The notes beneath the pieces are model-generated. The model saw only the letters and a list, made by a program, of their open reading frames with translations. It had not been told where the DNA came from and did not search any database. Shown one piece after another: positions 41,480-49,813 of a stretch of DNA of 64,000 nt. Within the stretch, counting starts at the first letter, position 1; the number at the start of each line of letters is the position of its first letter. Location: positions 62,001-126,000 of the forward strand of contig CALMWF010000040.1 of NCBI GenBank assembly GCA_937873445.1, read 5' to 3'. The position numbers and the translations under genes were made by a program. Origin of the DNA: an uncultured Alphaproteobacteria bacterium (GTDB lineage Bacteria > Pseudomonadota > Alphaproteobacteria > Rhizobiales > Aestuariivirgaceae).

Positions 41480-42559
41480 TCAGGCCGCCTGAACCGCGGT
41501 CCAGATTCCGTCACGCACCTTGACGGCTTCCTCGCCCAGATAGGCTGAGTATTCGCACTTGGCCAGGGCGTCTGCCGGCGGGAAAATCGCCGCGTTGTTT
41601 CTATAGGCCTCATCCATCAGCGCTTTGGCCGCCGCATTGGGGGTGGCGTAATGAATGGTTTCGGTGATGCCCTTGCCCACCTCACCGTCGAAGATGAAGT
41701 TGATGAATGCATGGGCGTTTTCCGGGTGGGGCGCGCCGGTCGGGATGGCAATGGTGTCTTCCCAGACGTTGGAGCCTTCCTTCGGAATCACATAGGCGAG
41801 ATCATCATCTTCGGCCATGACCTGGGCAATGTCGCCGTTGTATTCCATGGTCAGGTCAACTTCGCCCTGGGCCAGCAGGTCCTGGCCGTTGTCATCGGCA
41901 TATTTCTTGACGATCTTCTTGCCCTTGATGAGCAAGTCCCTGGCCTTGTTCAACTCATCAATGTTGGTGGAGTTGTAGCTGAAGCCGAGATATTTGAGGG
42001 CCGCACCAATGGTGTGCTCCTGGTCGCCCAGCAGGGCCACGCGGCCGGCATATTTCTCATCATCGAGCAGGAACTTCCACGAATCCGGCACCCCCTCAAC
42101 CTTGGACTTGCGATAGCCGATGCCCACCGTGCCCCACTGGTAGGGCAGCGAGTATTTGCGGCCCGGATCGAAAGACGGGTTCAGGAAGGCGGGGTCGATG
42201 TTCTTCATGTTGGGGATCTTGGCGTGATCCAGCGCCATGATCATGTTGGCCTTGACCATGCGCTCCACCACGTTGGAGGTGGGGACGATCACGTCATAGC
42301 CGGGGTTGCCCGCCTTGAGCTTGGTGAACAGTTCATCGCCGTCGGCGAACAGATCGAGCTTGACCTCGATGCCGGTGGCCTTCTTGAAATCATCAAGGGT
42401 GGTTTCGCCGATATAGGTGTCGTAATTGTAGAAGGAGAGCTTCTTGTCTTCCTCGGCCAGGGCAAAGCGCGGCGACAGGACCAGGCCGGCGAAGGCTGCG
42501 CCAGTGCCCTTCAGGAATGACCGGCGGGAGTGGCGGGGAAACTGGCGGAAAGCACTCAT
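41480..42559 (-). CDS. potD: Polyamine-binding periplasmic protein (PotD/PotF type)
   Basis: 359 residues from the ATG at 42559 (GAGGAG upstream). The N-terminus RHSRRSFLKGTGAAFAGLVL is a twin-arginine-type signal. The mature part starts LSFYNYDTYIGETTLDDFKKATG and has the spermidine-binding-type block PYQWGTVGIGYRKSKV. It delivers putrescine or spermidine to the PotBC permease. It is first gene of the pot operon. Confidence 0.94.
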   Translation of the reverse strand: MSAFRQFPRHSRRSFLKGTGAAFAGLVLSPRFALAEEDKKLSFYNYDTYIGETTLDDFKKATGIEVKLDLFADGDELFTKLKAGNPGYDVIVPTSNVVERMVKANMIMALDHAKIPNMKNIDPAFLNPSFDPGRKYSLPYQWGTVGIGYRKSKVEGVPDSWKFLLDDEKYAGRVALLGDQEHTIGAALKYLGFSYNSTNIDELNKARDLLIKGKKIVKKYADDNGQDLLAQGEVDLTMEYNGDIAQVMAEDDDLAYVIPKEGSNVWEDTIAIPTGAPHPENAHAFINFIFDGEVGKGITETIHYATPNAAAKALMDEAYRNNAAIFPPADALAKCEYSAYLGEEAVKVRDGIWTAVQAA

Positions 42560-42651
42560 TGGGTATGTCTCCTCTAAAGCTCTGAAGCGCCGTCTCGGGC
42601 GTGCCAACATAGGGTGGTGATAATTGCGCCCGAATCAAGACGGGGCAAGGG

Positions 42652-42694
42652 AAAAACGGGCGCGACTTCGGCCGGGTGGCCTTGGGCCGCGCCC
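42652..42694 (-). terminator. Terminator of the aminotransferase gene
   Basis: CGCGCCC (42688-42694) pairs with GGGCGCG (42658-42664), with inner GGCC pairing. On the minus strand TTTTT (42656-42652) follows one base after. It is 7 nt past the stop. Confidence 0.88.
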
Positions 42695-42700
42695 GCAATA

Positions 42701-44089
42701 TCAGGCCATTTCGCCCTTCACATCAGCCAGCGTCTTGTCCAGCGCCCGGCGGGCCTTCATCACCAGTTCGTCAATTTCCTTCTCGGTGATGACGAAGGGC
42801 GGGGCCAGAACCATGGTGTCCCAGCAGGCGCGCATGACCAGATTTTCGGCAAAGCAGTGGTCGCGGCAGAGTGTGCCGACCCGGCCGCACTCGGCAAAGC
42901 GGGCGCGGGTCTTCTTGTTGGACGTGAGTTCAATGGCGCCGAGCAGGCCCGTGGTGCGGACCTCACCGACGATGGGGTGGTCGAGCAGGGTCGAGAGTTT
43001 CTGGTTGAAATAGGGGGCGATCTTCGCCACCCGCTCCACCAGCCCCTCGCGCTCGATAATTTCGATGTTGCGCAGCGCCACGGCGGCGGCAACGGGATGG
43101 CCCGCATAGGTCATGCCGTGATAGAACTCGCCACCCTTGTCGAAGAAATCCTTGATCAGGTGATCGGCAAAGGCCACGGCGCCAATGGTCTGGTAGCCGG
43201 AGGACAGGCCCTTGGCCATGGGCACAATGTCCGGCGTGAAGCCGAAGGTTTCAAAGCCGAACCACTTGCCGGTGCGGCCAAAGCCGCAGATGACCTCATC
43301 GGAGATGATGAGGATGCCGTATTTGCGGCAGATCTTCTCCACCGCCGGCCAGTAGGTGGAGGGCGGGATCAACACGCCCGCCGCGCCCTGGATGGGTTCG
43401 CCGATGAAGGCCGCGACATTGTCCGGCCCCAGTTCAAGGATCTTCTTTTCCACTTCGGCTGCCGCCTCGAGGCCGAATTCCTCCGGGGTCTTGTCGCCGC
43501 CGAAGTCATACCAATAGGGCTGCTGAACGTGATGGAAGCCGGGAAACTCGGTGCCCACCTGCTCGTGCATGCCCACCATGCCACCCAGATTGGCCGCCAC
43601 CATGGTGGAGCCGTGATAGCCGCGGCGGCGGGCAATGAAATGCTGGCGGTAGGGCTTGCCCATCAGCTTCCAGTAATGGCGGACAAAGCGCACGATGGTG
43701 TCATTGCTCTCCGAACCGGAATTGGTGAAGAACACCGTGTTGAAGCCCTTGGGCAGCACGCTTGAAATCTTGGCGGCCAGTTCCGTGGCGGGCACCGTCG
43801 TGGTCTTGAAGAAGGTGTTGTAATAGGGCAGGTCCAGCATCTGCTGATAGGCGACCTCAGCCAGTTCCTTGCGGCCATAGCCGACATTCACGCACCACAG
43901 ACCGGACATGCCGTCGAGGATCTTGTTGCCTTTGCCGTCCCAGATGTAGCAGCCCTCGGCATGGGTGATGACGCGGGGGCCACCGGCGCTGCGGAAGGCC
44001 TTGTGATCGGTGAAGGGGTGGAAGTGGTGCTTGATGTCGTGGGCGATGACGTCTTCGATATTGATGTTCTTCCTGGCGGTGGTGGTCAT
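42701..44089 (-). CDS. Class III aminotransferase, putrescine/polyamine:pyruvate type
   Basis: 462 residues from the ATG at 44089 (GGGAGT upstream). N-terminal HHFHPFTDHKAFRSAGGPRVITHAEGCYIWDGKGNKILDG is typical of the SpuC/omega-aminotransferase clade. FTNSGSESNDTIVRFVRHYW binds PLP phosphate, and the PLP Lys is in PMAKGLSSGYQTIG. It transfers the amino group of putrescine or related diamines to pyruvate. It lies between the opp operon and pot operon, both in the same direction. Confidence 0.9.
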   Translation of the reverse strand: MTTTARKNINIEDVIAHDIKHHFHPFTDHKAFRSAGGPRVITHAEGCYIWDGKGNKILDGMSGLWCVNVGYGRKELAEVAYQQMLDLPYYNTFFKTTTVPATELAAKISSVLPKGFNTVFFTNSGSESNDTIVRFVRHYWKLMGKPYRQHFIARRRGYHGSTMVAANLGGMVGMHEQVGTEFPGFHHVQQPYWYDFGGDKTPEEFGLEAAAEVEKKILELGPDNVAAFIGEPIQGAAGVLIPPSTYWPAVEKICRKYGILIISDEVICGFGRTGKWFGFETFGFTPDIVPMAKGLSSGYQTIGAVAFADHLIKDFFDKGGEFYHGMTYAGHPVAAAVALRNIEIIEREGLVERVAKIAPYFNQKLSTLLDHPIVGEVRTTGLLGAIELTSNKKTRARFAECGRVGTLCRDHCFAENLVMRACWDTMVLAPPFVITEKEIDELVMKARRALDKTLADVKGEMA

Positions 44090-44160
44090 GACAGACTCCC
44101 GAAACAAATGAGAAAAGGCCCCGCCGGGGGCGGAGCGCATCGGAGTGGCGGGGGCGAGAC

Positions 44161-44334
44161 TTACGGCTTGAAACCGATGCGGGCGCAGTGAAGCATGACC
44201 TCGTCATAGGCGGTCTTGGACCAGACGGGCAGGCAGGCACCGGTTCTCGTGGTGTGGAAGCACATGGGGCCGGAGACTGCCAGAAAGCCACAGGCCCGGC
44301 AATCCCCGCACTTTGCGTCTGCGAAGGGGATCAG
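44161..44334 (-). CDS. Possible cysteine-rich mini-protein downstream of oppDF
   Basis: An ORF of 57 residues after a non-standard CTG start that overlaps the oppDF stop as CTGA. No ATG or GTG is available except an internal Met. It contains six cysteines, in KCGDCRACGF, then GPMCFHTT, TGACLPVW and LHCARIGF, resembling a zinc- or iron-binding knuckle. Third codon positions are mostly G or C, as in real genes here, and it fills an otherwise empty 241-bp gap. It could be a genuine small metal-binding protein or a gene that has lost its start. I recognise no family. Confidence 0.4.
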   Translation of the reverse strand: MIPFADAKCGDCRACGFLAVSGPMCFHTTRTGACLPVWSKTAYDEVMLHCARIGFKP

Positions 44335-45923
44335 GCGGCGAAGGCGGCGGCCATGAGGCGCTTGGTGTAGTCTTCCCTGGGATTGCCCATGACCTCGTCC
44401 GGGGTGCCCTGCTCCACCAGCTTGCCGTCCTTCATCACCATGATGTGGTCGGACATGGCCCGCACCACCGCCAGATCGTGGCTGATGAACAGATAGGACA
44501 GGTTGTGTTCACGCTGGAGCTTGCGCAGCAGTTCGACGATCTGCTTCTGCACCTGGCGGTCAAGGGCCGAAGTGGGTTCATCCAGCACCACCACCTTGGG
44601 CTTCAGGATGATGGCCCGGGCAATGGCGATGCGCTGGCGCTGGCCACCGGAAAATTCATGCGGGTAGCGGTTGCGCAGGCGCGGGTCGAGGCCCACCTCC
44701 GTGAAGGCGGCAATGGCGCGCCGGTCACGCTCGGCGGCGGAGATGGCGGGCTCATGAACCAGCAGGCCTTCTGTGACGATCTGTCCGGCCGTGAGGCGCG
44801 GCGACAGCGAGCCGAAGGGGTCCTGCAGCACCACCTGCAATTCACTGCGCAGGGGGCGCATGTCCTTCACCGACTTGGCAGAGATGTCCTGACCGTCAAA
44901 ATGCACCGGACCCTGCGACGGCAGAAGACGCAGAAGCGCCCGGGCCAGGGTTGATTTGCCGGAGCCCGACTCACCCACGATGCCGATGGTCTGACCCTGG
45001 CGCAGGTGAACCGACACACCGTCCACCGCCTTCAGCACCAGCGGCGGGCCAGAAAGGAAACCACCACCGATGTTGAAGGTGACGCGGATGTTGTCGCCCA
45101 CCAGGATTTCCGGCGCGCCCGCGGCCACCGGCGCCTTGCGGCCTTCCGGCTCGGCGGACAGGAGTTCCTTGGTGTAGGGATGCTGCGGCCTTGCAAAAAT
45201 CTCCTTGGCCGGTCCCTGCTCCACAATCTCGCCATGGCGCATGACCACCACCCGGTCGGCGATGCGGCGGACAATGTTGAGGTCGTGAGTGATGAACACC
45301 AGACCCATGCCCAGTTCGCGCTGCAGGGCGGCCATCAGCTCAAGAATTTCCGCCTGAATGGTCACATCAAGGGCGGTGGTGGGTTCATCAGCGATGAGAA
45401 TGTCGGGGTTGTTGGCAAGCGCCATGGCAATCATGACGCGCTGACGCTGGCCGCCCGACAGCTCATGGGGATAGGAGTTGAGGCGGCGTTCCGGCTCGGG
45501 AATGGAAACCAGACGCAGCATGTCGAGTGCGCGCACCCTGGCTTCCGTCTTGTTGAGCTTGCGGTGGCGGATGATGGGTTCCATCAACTGGTTGCCGATG
45601 GTGTAGAGCGGGTCGAGTGAGGTCATCGGCTCCTGGAAGATCATGGTGATCTTGGAGCCGCGGATGGTGTTGAGCTCGCTCTTCGGCATGCCGATGAGGT
45701 TGACGCCGCGGTAATCGGCCCGGCCGGAGGCGTGGCCGTTGCGGGCGAGAAGACCCATCACCGCCATCATCAGCTGGCTTTTGCCGGAGCCGGATTCACC
45801 GACAATGGCCACGGTTTCACCGGCATGCACGTCGAGCGCCACGCCGCGCACCGCCTCCACCTCGCCGTCCAGCGTGGTGAAGGTGACGCGCACGTCATTG
45901 AGGGAGAGAATGGGCGGCTGCAT
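44331..45923 (-). CDS. Fused Opp/Dpp-type ATP-binding protein (two nucleotide domains)
   Basis: 530 residues from the ATG at 45923 (AAGGA upstream). Two complete ABC ATPase domains are present. The first has Walker A GESGSGKSQ and signature LSGGQRQRVMIAMALA; the second has Walker A GESGSGKST and signature FSGGQRQRIAIARAII. Each has an oligopeptide-specific C-terminal extension (for example RPQHPYTKELL). It replaces separate OppD and OppF subunits. It is last of oppABC-oppDF and starts one base after the oppC stop. Confidence 0.95.
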   Translation of the reverse strand: MQPPILSLNDVRVTFTTLDGEVEAVRGVALDVHAGETVAIVGESGSGKSQLMMAVMGLLARNGHASGRADYRGVNLIGMPKSELNTIRGSKITMIFQEPMTSLDPLYTIGNQLMEPIIRHRKLNKTEARVRALDMLRLVSIPEPERRLNSYPHELSGGQRQRVMIAMALANNPDILIADEPTTALDVTIQAEILELMAALQRELGMGLVFITHDLNIVRRIADRVVVMRHGEIVEQGPAKEIFARPQHPYTKELLSAEPEGRKAPVAAGAPEILVGDNIRVTFNIGGGFLSGPPLVLKAVDGVSVHLRQGQTIGIVGESGSGKSTLARALLRLLPSQGPVHFDGQDISAKSVKDMRPLRSELQVVLQDPFGSLSPRLTAGQIVTEGLLVHEPAISAAERDRRAIAAFTEVGLDPRLRNRYPHEFSGGQRQRIAIARAIILKPKVVVLDEPTSALDRQVQKQIVELLRKLQREHNLSYLFISHDLAVVRAMSDHIMVMKDGKLVEQGTPDEVMGNPREDYTKRLMAAAFAA

Positions 45924-45924
45924 G

Positions 45925-47046
45925 TCAGCGGTCCTTCGGATCGAGGGCATCGCGCAGGCCGTCACCGATGAAGTTGAGCGCGAACAGCGTGGAGGTGAGA
46001 AAGAGCGCGGGAATGATGATGAGCCAGTTGGCCGAGGGCATGTTCTTGGCGCCCTGCGAGATCATCACACCCCAACTGGACATGGGCTCCTGCACGCCCA
46101 GGCCCAGATAGGACAGGAAGCTTTCGAGAATGATGACCTGGGGCACCAGCAGGGTCATGTAGATGATGACCGGACCGAGAAGGTTGGGCACGATGTGGCG
46201 GATCAATATGCCCCAGCGGGTGACGCCCAGCGCCTCTGCCGCCTGGACGTATTCCTGGCGCTTGATGGACAAGGCCTGGCCACGCACGATGCGCGCCATG
46301 TCCAGCCACATGACCGCGCCCACGGCGAGGAACATGAGGATGAAGTTTCGCCCGAAAAACACCACCAGCATGATGACGAAGAAGATGAAGGGCAGCGCGT
46401 AGAGAATGTCGACGATGCGCATCATCACTTCATCGGTCTTGCCGCCGGCAAAGCCCGCCGTGGCGCCGTAAAGCACGCCGATGACCACCGCCACCAGGCC
46501 GGCCAGCAGGCCGATGGACAGCGACACGCGGCCCGCCATCAGCACCCGCGTCAGCACATCGCGGCCGGAATTGTCGGTGCCGAAATAGAAATATTTCTTT
46601 TCCACATCGGAGGTCATCGTGAGCGATAGGCCATCGGCGGATTTATCCGTCACCAGCGTGTTTTCGAGCACGTCCGAGCGGTCAAGATAGCGCGTGACGC
46701 GTTCGTCAATGGGCTTGCCGGAGGTGACGGAGGTGATGATCTTGTCGTCCTTCTCTTCCCACTTTGCGAGATCGAGCCGGGCGCGTTTCACCGCATCCTT
46801 GACCGCGAGATCGAGCTGGTTGGGCTTGGGATAGGCCGACAGCGATGGCGGCACACGGTTATAGTCCTGATAGATGGTGGTGTAGTCATGCGGTGTGAAA
46901 AACGGCCCCACAATGCAGGCGAACGCCATGATCATGAGGTAGATGCCGGAAATGACGGCGGCACGATTGGCCTTGAGCCGGGCCCAGGCGTCGGCCCAGA
47001 GCGAGCGCCCCTTGTCGGCGGGCAGAATGGCGGTTTGCTCAGTCAT
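45925..47046 (-). CDS. oppC: Peptide ABC transporter permease, OppC type
   Basis: 373 residues from the ATG at 47046, overlapping the oppB stop by 8 bp region. The first membrane helix (AAVISGIYLMIMAFACIVGPFF) is followed by an unusually long soluble segment, about residues 60-175. Then come the DPP-C hallmark FYFGTDNSGRDVLTRVLMAGRVSL and five further spans with the EAA-like VQAAEALGVTRWGILIRHIVPN. The enlarged periplasmic loop is like that of OppC of peptide and murein-peptide importers. Confidence 0.92.
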   Translation of the reverse strand: MTEQTAILPADKGRSLWADAWARLKANRAAVISGIYLMIMAFACIVGPFFTPHDYTTIYQDYNRVPPSLSAYPKPNQLDLAVKDAVKRARLDLAKWEEKDDKIITSVTSGKPIDERVTRYLDRSDVLENTLVTDKSADGLSLTMTSDVEKKYFYFGTDNSGRDVLTRVLMAGRVSLSIGLLAGLVAVVIGVLYGATAGFAGGKTDEVMMRIVDILYALPFIFFVIMLVVFFGRNFILMFLAVGAVMWLDMARIVRGQALSIKRQEYVQAAEALGVTRWGILIRHIVPNLLGPVIIYMTLLVPQVIILESFLSYLGLGVQEPMSSWGVMISQGAKNMPSANWLIIIPALFLTSTLFALNFIGDGLRDALDPKDR

Positions 47047-47962
47047 AGCGCACCCTGGGGTCAACCGCCGCATAGAGCAGATCGACAATGAAATTGAACA
47101 GGACGGTGAAAATCGCCACCACCACCACGGTGCCCATGACCAGTGTGTAGTCGCGGTTCAGCGCCGCTTCGACAAAGTACCGGCCAATGCCGGGAATCTG
47201 AAAAATCGTTTCAACGATGACCGAGCCGGTGAGCAGCGCGGCTGCTGCCGGACCGGCATAGGAAATGATCGGCAGCAGGGCCCCGCGCAGGGCGTGTTTC
47301 AGCACCACGGAGAATTCCGACAGGCCGAGGGCACGGGCGGTGCGGATGTGATGGGCGTGGAGCGCCTCGATCATGGAACCGCGCATGAGCCGCGACACGA
47401 TGGCGAGTTGCGGCAGCATGAGGGTGAGGATGGGGCCGACCTTGTTGACCCATGCGCCGTCACCCCAGCCGCCCACCGGAAACCATTTCAGGCTGAGGGC
47501 GAAGGCGAGCTGGAACAGAGGCGCAATGACAAAGGTGGGAATGGTGGAGCCGGCGGTGGCCAGGGCCACCACGGCATAATCGGTGCCCTGGTTCTGGTGC
47601 AGGGCCGCCCAGATGCCGAGTGCTATGCCGACGATGAGGGCAAGGCCAAGGGCCATGGAACCGATCTGGATTGACACTGGCAGACCGCTGGCGAACAGGT
47701 CGGCGACGGTGAAATCAGGCAGGTTGTAGCTTGGCCCGAAATCGCCCTTCAGCAGGTTCTGCAGGTAATAGAGATATTGCCGCCACAGCGGCTGGTCGAG
47801 ATGAAAGACGCGTTCAAGGTTTGCCTTGATGACGGGATTGAGGCCCTTTTCCTGGTTGAATGGGCCGCCGGGGGCAACCCGCATCAGGAAAAAGGAAATG
47901 GTGACGATGACGAACATCGTCGGAATAGCGGTCAGCAACCGCCTCAGAACATAACGCAGCAT
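47039..47962 (-). CDS. oppB: Peptide ABC transporter permease, OppB type
   Basis: 307 residues. MLRYVLRRLLTAIPTMFVIVTISFFLMRVAPGGPF is the classic OppB start. The EAA loop is YVRTARALG-like (HHIRTARALGLSEFSVVLKHALRGALLPII). Six spans. It is preceded by a strong stem-loop that separates it from oppA. Confidence 0.95.
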   Translation of the reverse strand: MLRYVLRRLLTAIPTMFVIVTISFFLMRVAPGGPFNQEKGLNPVIKANLERVFHLDQPLWRQYLYYLQNLLKGDFGPSYNLPDFTVADLFASGLPVSIQIGSMALGLALIVGIALGIWAALHQNQGTDYAVVALATAGSTIPTFVIAPLFQLAFALSLKWFPVGGWGDGAWVNKVGPILTLMLPQLAIVSRLMRGSMIEALHAHHIRTARALGLSEFSVVLKHALRGALLPIISYAGPAAAALLTGSVIVETIFQIPGIGRYFVEAALNRDYTLVMGTVVVVAIFTVLFNFIVDLLYAAVDPRVRYD

Positions 47963-47986
47963 GGAATGATCCGTCCCGGAATGAGG

Positions 47987-48016
47987 GGAACCGGCGCTGT
48001 TGCCAACGCCGGTTCC
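47987..48016 (-). other. Intercistronic stem-loop between oppA and oppB
   Basis: A perfect 10-bp stem (47987-47996 with 48007-48016) and 10-nt loop, without a following T-run. It probably protects the oppA message end and lets the binding protein exceed the permease. Confidence 0.75.
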
Positions 48017-48026
48017 GGGTGCGGTG

Positions 48027-49610
48027 TTATTCCTTGCTCAGGAAGCGGGTGGGATGAATGTCCATGACATTGTCCTCCCAGCCCTTGATCTTGTTCGAGA
48101 CGATGGTGTGGAAGCCGTAATAGAGCAGCGGCACCACGCACAGGTCGCGGGCCACGCCCATGGCTTCAGCGTCCGACAGCTTGGCCATGCGGGCTTCCGG
48201 CGTGGCCGATGCGGCGGCTTCGGCCAGCAGCTTGTCATAGTCCGGGTTGGAATAGACGGCATAGTTGTTGCCGGCCCCGGTCTTGCACAGGTCGAGGAAG
48301 TTGGACGGGTCCTTGTAATCGGCGATCCAGCCGGCGCGGGCGATGTCAAAGTCGCCGTGCTGTTCCAGCATGCCGTAGTGGGTCTTGGTGTCGGTGTTGA
48401 GCAGCGTCACCTCGATGCCCAGCGGCTTCAGCTGTTCCTGGATGGCCACCGCCGTGTTCTTGTGGTTTTCCGAGGTATTGTAGCGGATTTCCATCTTCAG
48501 CGGCTTGTCCGGGCCATAGCCCAGTTCAGCCAGCACCTTCTTGGCTTCGTCCTCGCGGTCGATCTGCGATTTCTGGGCATATTCGGTGAAGCGCGAGGTG
48601 TAGCCGGCAATGCCCGGCGGCACGAAGGAATAGCCGGGGATCATGGTGTTCTGCCACACCTTCTCGGCCAGATAGTCACGGTCGATGGCTTCCGAGATGG
48701 CGTGACGAAGCTTGACGTTGTCCCACGGCTTCTTGTCGGTCTTGAAGACATAGTAATAGGTGCCGAGGTAGGGCCCGATGCGCACCTGATCGCCAAACTT
48801 GGCCTTCAGGTCGGCGAGCTGTTCGGTCGGGATGTCGTCGTTGGAGTCAAGCTCGCCCGCCTCGAGGCGCTTCATGGCGGTGGAACGATCTTCGGTGGGG
48901 ATGTAGTTCACCGTGTCGATCTTCACATTGGCGGCGTCATAGAACTTGTCGTTCTTCACGGCCTTGATGTGGTCGTTGGGCACGAATTCCTTGAGCACAT
49001 AGGCGCCGTTGGAGACCATGTTGCCCGGCTTCACGAAATCGGCGCCGAACTTCTCGACATTGGCCTTGCTCACCGGATAGGTGGCCTGGTGGGTGAGCAT
49101 TTCGAGGAAATAGGGCGTGGGCGCGTTGAGGGTCACCTCGAAGGTCGAGGCATCGACCGCCTTCACCCCCAGTTCGTCCGGCTTCTTCTTGCCGGCGGTG
49201 ATGTCTTCGGCGTTGGCAACCGGCGCCAGCATGTAGGCGTATTCGGCGGCAGTGGCGGGATCGACAATGCGGCGCCACGAGAACACGAAGTCGTCAGCGG
49301 TGACCGGCGAGCCGTCGGACCAGGTGGCGCCGGCGCGCATCTTGAAGGTATAGACCTTGCCGTCAGGCGAGACGGTGTAGCTTTCGGCGGCACCGGGCTG
49401 AACATTGGCCTTGGCATCATGGACCATCAGACCCATGAACAGGTCGCGCAGAATGTTGGCCTCATAGACGGTGGAGGTCTTGTGCGGGTCGAGCGATTCC
49501 GGGTCGGCCGAGTTGCCGCGGTTGAACACCACTTCGGCGAAGGCGCCGGTAGCGGTCATCACCAGCATGGTGGAGCCGATGAGCAGGGTTTTGAGGTTGA
49601 GGTGACGCAT
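48027..49610 (-). CDS. oppA: Oligopeptide-binding protein, OppA type
   Basis: 527 residues with a signal peptide (about 1-25: TLLIGSTMLVMTATGAFAE) and GGAGAG before the ATG. Family 5 solute-binding features: RGNSADPESLDPHKTSTVYEANILRDLFMGL at the mature start, and FKMRAGATWSDGSPVTADDFVFSWRRIVDP. It captures peptides in the periplasm for OppBC. It is the first gene of the operon; the promoter lies in 49611-49813, which otherwise shows no gene. Confidence 0.95.
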   Translation of the reverse strand: MRHLNLKTLLIGSTMLVMTATGAFAEVVFNRGNSADPESLDPHKTSTVYEANILRDLFMGLMVHDAKANVQPGAAESYTVSPDGKVYTFKMRAGATWSDGSPVTADDFVFSWRRIVDPATAAEYAYMLAPVANAEDITAGKKKPDELGVKAVDASTFEVTLNAPTPYFLEMLTHQATYPVSKANVEKFGADFVKPGNMVSNGAYVLKEFVPNDHIKAVKNDKFYDAANVKIDTVNYIPTEDRSTAMKRLEAGELDSNDDIPTEQLADLKAKFGDQVRIGPYLGTYYYVFKTDKKPWDNVKLRHAISEAIDRDYLAEKVWQNTMIPGYSFVPPGIAGYTSRFTEYAQKSQIDREDEAKKVLAELGYGPDKPLKMEIRYNTSENHKNTAVAIQEQLKPLGIEVTLLNTDTKTHYGMLEQHGDFDIARAGWIADYKDPSNFLDLCKTGAGNNYAVYSNPDYDKLLAEAAASATPEARMAKLSDAEAMGVARDLCVVPLLYYGFHTIVSNKIKGWEDNVMDIHPTRFLSKE

Positions 49611-49813
49611 TCGTGCTCTCCTGTATCAGCCGGGCAGAGGTTATCACCCTTCGGGCGGGTCCGCTCCGGCAGTTGATGGCCGACCCTAGCACAGGAAACG
49701 GATTTGTCACGCCGTGAAAGACCGGCTTTTTATGGGCCTGGCCGGGCGCTGCGGAATGATTGCGATTTGAGCCGAGAATGCCTAAGAGAGAGGCAATCAG
49801 ATTTCGGGATGCC

